A stretch of DNA of 64,000 nt from Isochrysis galbana. Its lineage: Eukaryota > Haptophyta > Isochrysidales > Isochrysidaceae. The DNA lies in the NCBI GenBank assembly GCA_018136815.1, contig CM030936.1:5851685-5915684 (forward strand), in the 5' to 3' direction. The position numbers were made by a program, and so were the translations under genes. Under the pieces are notes generated by a model. The model saw nothing but the letters and a program-made list of their open reading frames with translations. It searched no databases and was not told the DNA's origin. Positions 19,390 to 29,429 of this stretch are shown in pieces; within the stretch, counting starts at the first letter, position 1, and each line of letters starts with the position of its first letter.

Positions 19390-21071
19390 ATGGCGTCGGG
19401 TGGCGTCGGCTGTGCGGCGGTGGCGCAGCCGGTGGCGCTTCCTCCTGCGGAGCTGCGGCGTGGGTTGGAGACGGTAGGGGAGACGCTCTCGCGCACACTG
19501 GATGCGCTTGACGCCGCGCTGGCCCAGCTGCAGGGACCCGCTGCCTCGGTGTGGCAAGCTCCTCCAGCGGGATCCACCGAGAACTCGGGCGGCTGTACCT
19601 TCTCTCCCTCTTCCTCCTCGTCTTCTCCAGCGCCGCCGGTGCCTCTCGAGACGTCGGTGGTGCACGAGCAGCTGCGCCGTCTTCACGCTCACTTCTCCGA
19701 CGCCTCGCGTGTCTCGGCGCCGCCGTGTCTCAGTGGATTTGGATTCGTGCGTATGCTGCGCGCAGCGAGGCTTCTTGGTGCTGTCTGCAGCCAGGTCGAG
19801 GCGGACCTGATCTTCTGCCGCGTGGTCAAGTCACGGAACGGAAGGATGGGACTTGCACATATGATCTCTGCCCTCTCGATGGTCGCCCTCCGGCACTTTC
19901 CCACCGAGAGGACGCAGGTGGGATGCGAGAGGCAAGGGTGCATGTGTACTCACAAGTGCTAGTGCGGAGCCACGCTGCGAGCCCCTTTGCCGCACACGTG
20001 GTCCTGCAGCGCATTGAAGCCCGAGTTCACTCCCGTCCCTCGTATCCCCGCAGCCGGCTGCCTTTCATCGCTTGATGTCGTCGCATCTGCTCTCGTGGAT
20101 GCTGCACTATGATTTTGAGCTCACAGTTGCGGCGCTACGCCATTCGCAAGTTGCGCCCATTCTAGAGCGACACGCCCCGTTACTTGACCGCTACTTCGAC
20201 CTATACCTGTGCTGTCCTGCAAAGCCGGTGAGCAGCAGCTGATCCGAGGCCGCACAGCCCCTATTCGGCCGTTGGGCCGAGGGACCCTTTGGCCTTGTCC
20301 AATGCACACACACGCTGGAAACCGCTTTTAGAAAGAGATGATCAACTCCTTGGAGTGCGTTCCATGCGCGCCTACGGCACCGCTTGTGATCTTTCGTCAT
20401 CACGCACAATGGCCCCATGATCTGTGTCAGGTCATCCCTGCCGTTGCTGCCATGCCCGAGCCGATGCTTCAATGGCCTCAACTGGTAGCCTTTGCTCAAG
20501 AGTTCGAGATATGCCCAGCACTACTCTCGTGGAGCAAGCTCTCACGGATGGTCTGCTTCACCGGCTCGTGCGCAATCAGCCATCGGTGGCAGGCACCTGA
20601 ATCACACGGCATCACGAGAGAGTGCGTGCCTCAGCATATTATGCCCAGCACGGCCCTGCCTACTGCCGTGGCGATGGTCGTGCCTTGAGACGCCTACCCA
20701 CTCTCCCCTTTTTTGTTGTTCGCCCTGCGGCTGTGCATAATGAGCGCGCAAGAAGGCGTACGTCCTGCGGCATGGACGGAACTTGGTGTGGAGGCAGTAG
20801 GCTGTGCCCGCATAATAAGCTTGCCCCAACGGTTCCTGCCGGCCTCTTCTTGTGTAACCACAGACAATTCAACCTGCTCTTGGGATGGTGCGCATTGGAA
20901 TCCAGGGATGGGGACGACCGCAGCACAGGAAGGGCGTATAACAGTGCAATGGCGAATAGTGTTTCTCTCGGAGCCAGTATCGAGGCCCTCATCGAGCGCC
21001 TGCGCTTCTCACGCGGTCATCAGAAGGTGCAACACCTAGGTAGCTTAAGCCTCTTGTCACATAGAGATTGA
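19390..21071 (+). CDS. p25-alpha/TPPP-like, EF-hand-like protein, four exons
   Basis: Exons 19390-19917, 20054-20227, 20431-20567 (or 20585) and 20864-21071 join with consistent phases (0, 0, 2). Donors are GTGGGA, GTGAGC and GTGCGC; acceptors CCCCGCAG, TGTGTCAG and AACCACAG. The product is ~348 aa. Exon 1 holds a helical N-terminus, a Ser/Pro linker and a p25-alpha-like half (FGFVRMLRAARLL, VEADLIFCRVVKSRNGRM, ISALSMVA). Exons 2-4 give a second EF-hand-like half (LLDRYFDLYL, MLQWPQLVAFAQEFEICPAL, QFNLLLGWCALES) and a final helix (IEALIERLRFSRGHQKVQ). Such bipartite proteins are typical of cilia and microtubule-associated factors; that role is inferred. The frame also opens upstream from ATG 19144 through a poly-Gly stretch, judged untranslated. 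Confidence 0.6.
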
Positions 21072-21491
21072 TTCTCACAGGTCGCCATGTGCCATACGCC
21101 ATGGCTCGCCGATCGCTGATGACGGGCTCTGCAAGGCTCTTTCAGCTTTCAGCCATGCGACCAAAGAAACCAGACAGAGCAAGCCACAAATAGACTACTA
21201 CAGCTACACCCTGCCGCACAAGGCACTATGTACTAGTGAGACCCATGGCCATGGCTATCAATGGCACCCATCCACCACCATCACTATCAGTGGTATCAGC
21301 CCTCATCATGATTAGATACTGCGGCAATGTTAAAGAGCTCGCGCCTGGCTGCACGGCCTACAACGCATCGGCCAGTGCGAGGTCTGCCTTGCTGTCACCG
21401 CAACCGAAGCCCCCACCACGATCCGGCGCAACTGTAGTATTGGGCGGCGGCTTGGCGCTGCCCCATTCCCTCTCTCATATCCATCTTTATC
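21072..21491. other. Intergenic between p25-like gene and MERA copy D
   Basis: Nothing recognised. The last 17 bases before the insertion form the left target duplication of copy D. Confidence 0.4.
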
Positions 21492-21508
21492 AAAAATCGC
21501 TACTTGAG

Positions 21509-22644
21509 AAAACTATTGTTATAGTTTGAACTATGGAGCGTGCCGCGACCGCTCCCGAGCCCCAGGCGACCCTCGCCACCGCGCCCCACCTGGGACGCCC
21601 CACGCCGCCCGAGGCGGCTCGTCAGAAAGCCCTCTCAGAGCCCATCCAACCCATCCAAACCACACCCGCGCAAGCGCGCGGGGTGGCGAGCACTGGCACC
21701 GAACAGGTTGCCACCATGGCTCTGCGCATCATGCAGGGGGTCTTGGAGACCCCCTCCAACAGTGGGAAACCCTCCCACCCCAAGAGCACCTCATGTGGGA
21801 GGGCAGCTCAGCTGCCCTCCCCATGGTGGAAACCTCTACCATCAGTGCACCCAACATGGGAGGGCACTTCACAACCATCAACCCCATACGGAGAGCACCC
21901 CATGCCTCTGTTTTCCAACTTGTTGACACAATTCTCGTCTTCACCCCACTCTTGTGGGCCACTAGTACCAATCACTCAGGGCCCTGCCTTGGGCCCTCTC
22001 TTAACACAAGACTCCCTCTCCCACTCCCCCTTCACACTTCAACAAACCCAAACGGCACAAACCCCCCCGCCCTCTGTTCAAAGCACCAAAAATTTCAATT
22101 CAAGACACATGTTGATACACTTTTCGTTTTCACCCCACCCTTGTGGGCCACAAGTACCTACAACTCAGTGCCCTGCCTTGGGCCCTCTTTCAACACTTCA
22201 CTCCATCTCCCACTCCCTCATCCCACTACAACCAACCCAAGAAGCACAAACCCCCTCGCCCTCGGATTCAAACACCAAAAATTTCGACTCAAGACCAGAG
22301 GGAGGACATGTTTTGAGGCGGCGTCGCTGCCCATGCCTAGCGCAAGGGTATAGCGCCCCCACTCAAACATCTCCTTCCCCAAAGCTCCTCTTTGAGGAGT
22401 TGCTCCTCACCCTCCCATTAGGCCCCCTTGCCTGCGAGACCAAAACAGGATCCTGGCGTGGGGGGCTGCTTGAGTGTGGAGGGAGGGGTGCTCCGGCTAG
22501 CGCAGGTAGTAAGCTAGTGAAGAGCTGGGTGGCATAAGGGGGAAGGGTGCTTGCGCTCGCCGCGGCAGGGAGTCCTGTCTTGTGTGCGCGCTAGTCCCGT
22601 TCCTTTGCCGCGCCGCGACCCATAAAAATTTGTTAAAAATTTAA
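21509..22644 (+). mobile_element. MERA-family element, copy D: complete ORF1-only insertion with 17-bp TSD
   Basis: The 17-mer AAAAATCGCTACTTGAG stands at 21492-21508 and again at 22645-22661, a long variable-type duplication typical of target-primed reverse transcription. The inserted 1136 bp starts with a hairpin (AAACTAT/ATAGTTT around TGTT, 21510-21527) and has ATG at 21533 and one 334-codon ORF to 22537. It ends in an A/T-rich tail (CCCATAAAAATTTGTTAAA). The ORF opens MERAATAPEPQATLATAP and is Pro/Ser/Thr/Gln-rich, with two internal near-repeats (SFSPHPCGPQVPTTQCPALG resembles an earlier SSSPHSCGPLVPITQGPALG). It has no RT or endonuclease, so it was mobilised in trans. Confidence 0.8.
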
Positions 22645-22661
22645 AAAAATCGCTACTTGAG

Positions 22662-23040
22662 CTCTATGAAGTGCGGACTTGCTTCCATGCGCACTACTTG
22701 CACTTGCGGATAATGTCACTATTGCTACGCACGCGCCTGCGGTGCAAACGAGATACAGCGGACCAAACGACGCGAGAAGGAAGCTTTCAAAAGCATATGG
22801 GCCAATAGGCAAGATATCGTTCGGTCAAGGTGCATATGCGGACATTTGAACATGGAAATATTCAACTGCGATATGGAGGTCAAATCCGCAAAAGGCGAAA
22901 CGACGTGCTTCTGATTGTCGAGTGTAGATGAGAACATTAGAGAGAATAGCGAAGGCCGAGGTCTGATGCATCCGAGAAAGTATCAAGTACAAGTTGGCAC
23001 AACGCTGGACGCAAGCAGCCATTTCGAGCCCGTGCCAGAG
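22662..23040. other. Intergenic, no gene seen
   Basis: AT-richer spacer between MERA copy D and the small minus-strand ORF. No recognisable feature. Confidence 0.4.
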
Positions 23041-23439
23041 CTACAAGGCGGCAAACATATCGCACAACGGCACAACATCTGGCTGCAGCCATTGATGGAT
23101 CAGAGCGGCTGGCAGCCATTCTTTCTCTCCAGTATACTCGAAGCGCACAAGTACACGATCCGGATCGGTGGCTTGCAAGGCGATGGTCCCGGTGAATTTG
23201 AAGTTGGGGTCCCCCGTGGCTGGCTCCCATAGAGTCTCTGGCACAGAGACGGTCCGGCCGACCAGAGGCCCAGAGAAACAGAGCCAGTGAGGTGGCGGTG
23301 GGCCGGAGGACGCGGGCGCCGGGGGCGGCGGCAAGCTGTCGACGAGCATGTACGACGCGGGGGGCACGAAGTGCGTACTCGAGCTCTCGCCGCAGTTGTG
23401 GGAGCTGGGGACGGAGATGGGGTGGACTGCGACCATCAT
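23041..23439 (-). CDS. Small hypothetical protein with proline-rich linker
   Basis: 132 aa. The first ~45 residues include SSHNCGESSSTHFVPPASY, then a short poly-Pro stretch (LPPPPAPASSGPPPP). The C-terminal half is well-formed (PLVGRTVSVPETLWEP, FKFTGTIALQATDPDRVLVR, FEYTGEKEWLPAALIHQW). A small beta-barrel, Tudor-like, could fit the 'G..V.VP...W....F.G.I......VRFEYTGE.EWL' pattern, but this is a guess. In-frame stops precede the ATG, so it is probably a whole gene, or its last exon if spliced. Confidence 0.45.
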   Translation of the reverse strand: MMVAVHPISVPSSHNCGESSSTHFVPPASYMLVDSLPPPPAPASSGPPPPHWLCFSGPLVGRTVSVPETLWEPATGDPNFKFTGTIALQATDPDRVLVRFEYTGEKEWLPAALIHQWLQPDVVPLCDMFAAL

Positions 23440-23559
23440 GGCGTAACGAGCGACGACAGAGCCGTACTCTAGAAGCGAGGTGAAAGTTTGGAAGATTATA
23501 CTTGTCAGAGTTTTCTTGTTGTCCTAGTTTAATCCTAGTGCTGAGGGACCGTGCCTTAA

Positions 23560-24042
23560 CTCTTTACTGCCGGGAGCGCAGCATGCAAATGGATGCTTCG
23601 ATGTTTGGTTTTTTGAGGTGAGAGAAGAGAGGAAGACATGTTCAACGATATAAGCGACGCTTTCCGCAAAGAAAGAGATGATCAAATTTTTCCCGATCCC
23701 CCCCCCCTCCCCCCCCCTCCCCCCCCCCCCCCCCTCTCCCTCCCAGTCCCACTCCGTTGCGCCGCGCCGCCCTCCCCTCAACCTCTCACACCTCTTTCTA
23801 ACGTGCACACGTGGATTATTTGGTAAACTGAAGCATCCAAATGGCTGCTTCGCCCCTGGGCCTATTTTCTCCATAATTCCATACTACAATCTCGACCTAT
23901 TGTGTTGAAAATGGGTGGGAAATGTGGGGAAGGATGTCCCTGAGGCTCCCCCAGCACCTCATGGGCACCCCTCAAGGCGTTGGCGAGCAGGGACGAAATA
24001 TGCCGTTTGAAGCATCCATTTGCATGCTCCGGCAGTAAACAG
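23560..24042. mobile_element. piggyBac-like MITE with TTAA target duplication
   Basis: TTAA flanks both ends (23556-23559, 24043-24046). The left end reads CTCTTTACTGCCGGGAGC; the right end inverted reads CTGTTTACTGCCGGAGC. Both continue to ATGCAAATGGATGCTTC. A TTAA target with short TIRs and no transposase fits a piggyBac-type non-autonomous element. The interior has a poly-C block (23700-23735) and another inverted GAAGCATCC word. A related left end lies at 41397. Confidence 0.75.
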
Positions 24043-24730
24043 TTAACGGCAACGGAGCCCCTACCCCGCGATGGGGGTGTGCGCGGTTGGTTGGTGCATG
24101 GCTCGTCCGGTGTATGTGGCTAGGGATGCTAGCCAACAAGACTTCTTACAAGACTACAATCTTCAACGTGGTACCCCCGCCGAGAGACCACCCCAACTTC
24201 TACAACAATATGTCGTATTCCATACGATGACAGACTTTTACTTCTAACCGGTGGTTTATTTTAAGCCTCAAGGTCTCGTCGGCGACATTCTACCCCTTCT
24301 CTTACTTTCTTTCGATGTCATCAAACGTTCCACGACTGTCTTCCGTCTTCTCTTCATGCACCGGTTGTAGTCTTCCGTCTTCTCTTCGTATCTCGGCGGT
24401 AGCTCCACAGCGAGGTCTGCTCTCGGTGTTCCGACTTCTCTGTTTCGCGTGTCTGTGCGCCGATGAGTTGCCTTGGTGCCGACGCTTGACAGTCCGCCCT
24501 GAGTGTGGTTAGTTTTCGCCCTGTTTGGTTTAGTTCGTGTGTGTCTGTGTGACGGAAGGACTTTTTTTGAGTCCCTGCGTTGTAGTCCCTCGTGCCTACC
24601 TTGGACCTAAGAAGCTCTCATTCTCCTTCTCTCTCTTCCTCTAGCTCGCTAGCTAGCCTCGGCCCTACCCTCCAACGCCGCGCGTTGTGAGCCTCCGAAC
24701 CTCCGTCTCTCTTCTCGTCCCTCTCACTCG

Positions 24731-25213
24731 ATGGTAGAAGCTGTCAGACCCGACTTCTACTATGACCTCTCAGACATATTCCCGCAAGAAACTACCTCCG
24801 ACTCCTTCACGGCCGCGTCAGCTGCCGGCTCGATCGAACGGCCCTCTGCCCACGAGCCAGTAGTCATCGCGTGTTCGACAAGCACAAATTCCGTCTTGGC
24901 GCCTACGACCGCGCCACCCCATAATCCCGCTCCACTTCTGCCCGTGGAAACAGCGGGAACTGAGAAAATCATCGAGGCGGAAGTTGAGAAGATGGAAGCC
25001 CACGGGATAATCAGGAAGTCCAACTCCTCTTGGGCTTCGCGCGTGGTGTTAGTCACCAAGAAAGACGGCTCGGTCCGCTTTTGCGTCGACTACCGCGACG
25101 TTAACTCGAAACTACGAATAGAGGATAGCCCTCTCCCCCTCACGGTGGAGGCTATCGACCCAACTCCGCGTTGGCGTCGCCCGCCGGGCTCTTCATCATC
25201 TTGGCTATCTTGA
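24731..25213 (+). pseudogene. LTR-to-RT fusion ORF of the short LTR element
   Basis: One open frame starts in the 5' LTR (MVEAVRPDFYYDLSDIFP) and enters RT: KMEAHGIIRKSNSSWAS, VVLVTKKDGSVRFCVDYRDV and DSPLPLTVEAID. This is the N-terminal finger/palm region of Ty3/Gypsy RT, which would normally continue to the YxDD motif. It breaks off at about 25165 where the captured segment begins. Protease, catalytic RT, RNase H and integrase are absent, so the protein is not active as a polymerase. Confidence 0.8.
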
Positions 25214-25412
25214 TCGCCCGCTGCACCCGACCTTCTTGTTCAGCTCGGCGAGCGCAAACGTCGTCCGAGACGACCTCCCACGGGCAGAATGTCCGCTTCA
25301 CGCCTCCCTTGGTCACGTAGCCGCCACGCGCCTCCGACAGGTACTTGCGGAGCTCGGTGCGACGACGGTCGACCTCCTCCTCGGTCATCATGAATCCGTT
25401 CTTCGCTGCCAT
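25152..25412 (-). pseudogene. Antisense coding-like fragment captured in the LTR element
   Basis: Opposite to the element, ATG 25412 opens MAAKNGFMMTEEEVDRRR then TELRKYLSEARGGYV, GGVKRTFCPWEVVSDDV and RAIKIAKMMKSP, with no stop before the RT junction. The balanced, charged composition differs from the element's Ser/Pro-rich frames and reads like part of a host protein. I do not recognise it. The simplest reading is a gene fragment picked up by template switching; an authentic antisense gene is the alternative. Confidence 0.45.
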
Positions 25413-26639
25413 CGCTCGACGCTCAGTCCGCGGCCTTTCTCCCTCCCCCTCTGCGACTTCTCTCTTTGACTCCAATGATAGGGTCGTCGGAGATTGCTCG
25501 TCCCCGAGTTTCGCGTGTCTTCGGAATCATTCTCTCCCTTTCGTTGTTGTAGTAGATTGTTCCTCTTTCTTCGCTGTCGCCGTTGTTTACAGGAGATGAG
25601 ACGCGCGTCGTCTGCGGTTGCACCCACCGCAACACCCGAGCAAAACTCCTGTAAAAGGGAGAAATGGGTGGGACGATGCGTACAAATAGGTTGCCGCGTC
25701 AAGCTTCCGAATTTGTGCTCAAAGGGCCCACGGGTGCTCTCGTCTTCTATTCCCAGCGTCGCCTTCCATGTTTGGTTTCTCGGTTAACTTGGGTTCCTCT
25801 CACCTCGTTGTTCTAATTCTGGGCTTCTTCTATTTCGGTTGATTTGTCCGCGGATTTCTCCTATTTCGGTCGCTTTGTTCTCCTTCCATGCTGCTCGTCG
25901 AGACGACTCGAATTTAGTCGGGGAGTGTCGTATTCCATACGATGACAGACTTTTACTTCTAACCGGTGGTTTATTTTAAGCCTCAAGGTCTCGTCGGCGA
26001 CATTCTACCCCTTCTCTTACTTTCTTTCGATGTCATCAAACGTTCCACGACTGTCTTCCGTCTTCTCTTCATGCACCGGTTGTAGTCTTCCGTCTTCTCT
26101 TCGTATCTCGGCGGTAGCTCCACAGCGAGGTCTGCTCTCGGTGTTCCGACTTCTCTGTTTCGCGTGTCTGTGCGCCGATGAGTTGCCTTGGTGCCGACGC
26201 TTGACAGTCCGCCCTGAGTGTGGTTAGTTTTCGCCCTGTTTGGTTTAGTTCGTGTGTGTCTGTGTGACGGAAGGACTTTTTTTGAGTCCCTGCGTTGTAG
26301 TCCCTCGTGCCTACCTTGGACCTAAGAAGCTCTCATTCTCCTTCTCTCTCTTCCTCTAGCTCGCTAGCTAGCCTCGGCCCTACCCTCCAACGCCGCGCGT
26401 TGTGAGCCTCCGAACCTCCGTCTCTCTTCTCGTCCCTCTCACTCGATGGTAGAAGCTGTCAGACCCGACTTCTACTATGACCTCTCAGACATATTCCCGC
26501 AAGAAACTACCTCCGACTCCTTCACGGCCGCGTCAGCTGCCGGCTCGATCGAACGGCCCTCTGCCCACGAGCCAGTAGTCATCGCGTGTTCGACACAATA
26601 GCAATAGCGCATAGCGCGCTCGAAGGGTATAACACACCA

Positions 26640-26989
26640 CAACCACAACCACAACGAATAAACTCGACAAATTCGTTGAAAATCTTTTCTTCGACTCAGC
26701 GGCCGCCGACCGCGCCACACGCTCCTCCAAGTGGTGGGACCTGGACCATACGGCCAAATCACTCAACACAACTTCAGTGACAGCCACAGCCAGAACCGCG
26801 AACCGCCCGCACTCGACAGTTCAAGGGGGGCAAAACAACAAATCTACATCGAATGACTCTAAAATCCAACCCTCAGCAGCTATTCTTAGAGCCCTCGAGG
26901 CGTCGGGACGCTCAAGATCGTCACCCGTGTCGAATCGTCACATAAGCCACTACGAGGCGCGTCGAATCTCCTCGGACGGCACCGGGTAG
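26640..26989 (+). pseudogene. Gag-like or unknown ORF remnant
   Basis: A plus frame, open without ATG from before 26657 to TAG 26987-26989, reads NKLDKFVENLFFDSAAADR, SSKWWDLDHTAKSL and then a Ser/Thr/Arg-rich tail. It lies directly beside the LTR element, whose insertion may have cut it. No match recalled; possibly an older retrotransposon Gag. Confidence 0.3.
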
Positions 26990-27002
26990 GGGTACGTAAA
27001 AA

Positions 27003-27103
27003 TATGTGCAGAAAAATCGCCCAAATATGTAGCTGAAATATGTCGAAAGTATGTGGACTCCACGCCCAAATACTGTACGTCGAAAAAATGTAGTTGCGTT
27101 GTC
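27003..27103. repeat. AT-rich word repeat W1 (word ATATGTR)
   Basis: About 100 bp with ATATGTG, CCCAAATATGTA, GAAATATGTC, AAAGTATGTG and a second CCCAAATAC block. The layout matches W2 (48690-48790, word ATATGCA) and W3 (58905-59000, word ATATCCA), with the word itself exchanged. Confidence 0.7.
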
Positions 27104-27337
27104 GACTTTCGCGTTTTGTGCACTAAGTAAGCTAACGCGCTAACGCACTCCGAGATCTCCGAACTCCGCCCTCCACCAAGTAATCAAGAAGCACGTGAAA
27201 GTATTACGTACTCGTTGCCCCGCCGTGCGACTCACTGAACAAAACGGTCCTTCCCGCGTGCAGCCCCCCCCCCCCCCCCCCCGAGAGAGCCCAACCATGT
27301 CGGAGAAAAGGCAAAAAATCGCCTCTTGTCCGGTCGG

Positions 27338-27463
27338 GGGTCTCTCGATTCACTATTCTTCTGCACCCTTGACCTGGCCTCGGGTTTTTGGGGCATCCCG
27401 ATTCGGGAGTCCAACCAGCACATCACCGCATTCACGACTCGTGGTGCCTGCCACCATGTCAAC
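27338..27463 (+). pseudogene. Gypsy reverse transcriptase fragment (palm, first Asp block)
   Basis: Plus frame: SLDSLFFCTLDLASGFWGI, PIRESNQHITAFTTRG. This is the 'F..LDL.SGFWQIPI.......TAF.T' block of Ty3/Gypsy RT that contains the first catalytic Asp. It is preceded by a C18 tract and followed at once by unrelated sequence. An isolated relic about 90 bp from the end of the NSUN gene. Confidence 0.75.
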
Positions 27464-27550
27464 GGCCACCGCCGTTAGCCCAGAATCTTCAGATTTTTTT
27501 CAAGGGTCTCCCTGCATATGGTTGAGCTGTAACAGCGGTAGCGGGCATAT

Positions 27551-29368
27551 TCAAGATTTTTTTACATTCACACGTTGGCCGTTGGCCAAGACATGTGCGT
27601 CGGCGAGCGCCATTTGTAACCCATCTGCATTCCTCTCAATTATGGCCCAATACATCGGTCCAAACCCGAGGCAACTCTTGTCGGGTAAGAGGATCGCACC
27701 AAATTCAGTCAGCTCGACGCCCTCGAGTAGCCTATTCAAGCCAGCGTATGAAGTTGCTGTGTCGGACTCGTGCGTCGGGAAGATGCGGCCTAATGACGGC
27801 TTGTCCGTCTGCTCTGAGTACGAAGTATTGCATATTCTCATCAGTGCCGCGAGTGGATCCGCTACAAAGAGACCGGCGCCGTGTCGTCGGTGTTTAAGGA
27901 GGCGCCCCACCGTTCCGTCGTTTTGTCCAGGGTCAATAGAACAGGTCGAATACACCAAACGACCTCCTGGCGCCAAAAGCGATGCAGCATTGAAGAGCAT
28001 TGCCGCCTGCGATGTTGCATCACGGCGGAGTCGCGAGACGGACCAAGCCGACGGGTCTACGGAGAAACTGAGGTCATTACAGTCAGCCGTAGCTCCATCG
28101 CCTCTTCTGGGCTGACAACATGCTCTAGCCGCGCCGGCTCGCGAAATTCCCTCCCGTTGTAGGCCCATGCTGTGCTCCACCCTGGCCCCCGCCGAATCTC
28201 TTCGTGCTTGGTGGATGATGTGACGTTCGCTTGAGCACGGCGCATCCAGGAGTATCCGGTCAAATCTAAGCCGCTTAGCTCCTTGCCTCAAATTCTGCCT
28301 TGTGTTCTGATATGGTCTTGCTTGTCGCCCATCCTCGCGGCCGAATGTTGCGGCATCGAAACGAGTCGTGATAACCCTGTCCCCGGAGTATTCGGCATCG
28401 AGGATGTCTGATACCAAGTCATGGGATGCCAAATTGGGCTCGGTACGCTCCAAGGGTTGACCATGATCGTTGTTGTTTTGTGTGGCTTGAAGCAGCGTGT
28501 CGGGAAGAAAGTCTGCGAGTGTCTTGTTCAGACGCGCTTGACGCCCTCTAGATCGATCATTGCATACCAGAAGCGAGGTAGCGCGTATACCATCATCTAG
28601 AGGTTGAGCACGTGGAGCGCTCCACCTCCCTGGCGACATGTGTGAGGTCTCATCCCCCTCGACCCAGCGGTTGCAATACTCCTCATCCTGTGGGCCAGCC
28701 GCACCAACCTCACCGCCTCCTTCGCAATGAGAGAGAGTTCTGCCTCTTTCAAAACTCCCCGAGTCGGAGGCACACGCCCAGCTATGCGCGTAGCCACCTC
28801 CGAGCCTGGAACATAGAGCCTGATCCCGTCCAAAAAGCAGGCCGGCCAAAACGAGGGATTTCCCTCCCGGCGCTGCACACATGTCGAGAACACGATGCCC
28901 TGGCTTCACGTCGAGCGCCAACGCAGGCAGCGGCGATGCGCCATCCAAAGCGTATGTTTGGTTCAGTGTGAGGGTTTGGGCGGCGAGCGGTGTGTCCTGC
29001 CAAGGCGCCATGCCTACCAACTGGTTGCCACCTCCCTTCCCCGTCTCAGCTCCCCTCTGGCTGTAAGCCGAGGTGCTCTGGTCGTCAGTCGACCCTCCCC
29101 GGCCACCCGTCAGCTGGCCTGACGGCACGCCCACTCTCCTCTCACCCCGTCGGAGCGCGAGGTGGCAGCGGCGACCGGCGGCAAAGATGCTCCCCAACTG
29201 TTCTGGTTGCACTCCTCCGGCAGGCCGCGCGGTGAAGGGGTTGATCCACAGGAGGTGTTCGGTCGGCGCAGCGAGCGCCCGAAGCAGCCTCGGCCATCGC
29301 CCGCCGTACACGGTGGCCCAGTGCTGCTCGAAGGCGCCGCGCCGCGCCGACGGCCGACGGCGGCACAT
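27551..29368 (-). CDS. NSUN-family (NOL1/NOP2/Sun) RNA cytosine-5 methyltransferase
   Basis: 605 aa, single exon. Catalyses SAM-dependent m5C formation in RNA. Residues ~160-185 hold the SAM site HRVLDMCAAPGGKSLVLAGL (motif I). FDRILLDAPCSSERHII (~370) is motif IV with one of the two catalytic Cys. LLAPGGRLVYSTCSIDPGQN (~475) is motif VI with the TCS Cys. DAPCSsERH followed by His resembles NSUN4/NSUN3, the mitochondrial rRNA and tRNA enzymes, more than NSUN2/NSUN5. The N-terminus (RRRPSARRGAFEQHW, Arg-rich, low acidic) could be a targeting peptide. Between motifs I and IV there is ~150 residues of poorly conserved insert. Strong family call; organelle role inferred. Confidence 0.9.
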   Translation of the reverse strand: MCRRRPSARRGAFEQHWATVYGGRWPRLLRALAAPTEHLLWINPFTARPAGGVQPEQLGSIFAAGRRCHLALRRGERRVGVPSGQLTGGRGGSTDDQSTSAYSQRGAETGKGGGNQLVGMAPWQDTPLAAQTLTLNQTYALDGASPLPALALDVKPGHRVLDMCAAPGGKSLVLAGLLFGRDQALCSRLGGGYAHSWACASDSGSFERGRTLSHCEGGGEVGAAGPQDEEYCNRWVEGDETSHMSPGRWSAPRAQPLDDGIRATSLLVCNDRSRGRQARLNKTLADFLPDTLLQATQNNNDHGQPLERTEPNLASHDLVSDILDAEYSGDRVITTRFDAATFGREDGRQARPYQNTRQNLRQGAKRLRFDRILLDAPCSSERHIIHQARRDSAGARVEHSMGLQREGISRAGAARACCQPRRGDGATADCNDLSFSVDPSAWSVSRLRRDATSQAAMLFNAASLLAPGGRLVYSTCSIDPGQNDGTVGRLLKHRRHGAGLFVADPLAALMRICNTSYSEQTDKPSLGRIFPTHESDTATSYAGLNRLLEGVELTEFGAILLPDKSCLGFGPMYWAIIERNADGLQMALADAHVLANGQRVNVKKS

Positions 29369-29429
29369 CTCTCCTCTCTCTCTCTCTCCTCTAAACTTTA
29401 GACCTCCCTTTCTCCGTTGAGAATTGTAA

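Larger units (their letters stand above)
24211..26595 (+). mobile_element. Short LTR retrotransposon, intact ends, TSD CAATA
   Basis: LTRs at 24211-24880 and 25926-26595 are 670 bp each and appear identical by eye. They begin TGTCGTATTCC and end GTTCGACA. CAATA flanks the whole element (24206-24210, 26596-26600). The internal 1045 bp cannot encode a full Gag-Pol: it holds the start of a Gypsy RT, an antisense ORF and an untranslated 3' part. TTGGCGCC, 15 bases after the 5' LTR, could be the primer-binding site, and GGGGAG ends the purine run just before the 3' LTR. Identical LTRs plus a perfect TSD mean a recent insertion mobilised by a partner element. Confidence 0.93.

Noticed and set aside
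21526-22353. 275-codon plus ORF in another frame of MERA copy D
   Set aside because: The 21533 frame has the family start MERA and sits right after the hairpin; the other frame is a shadow.
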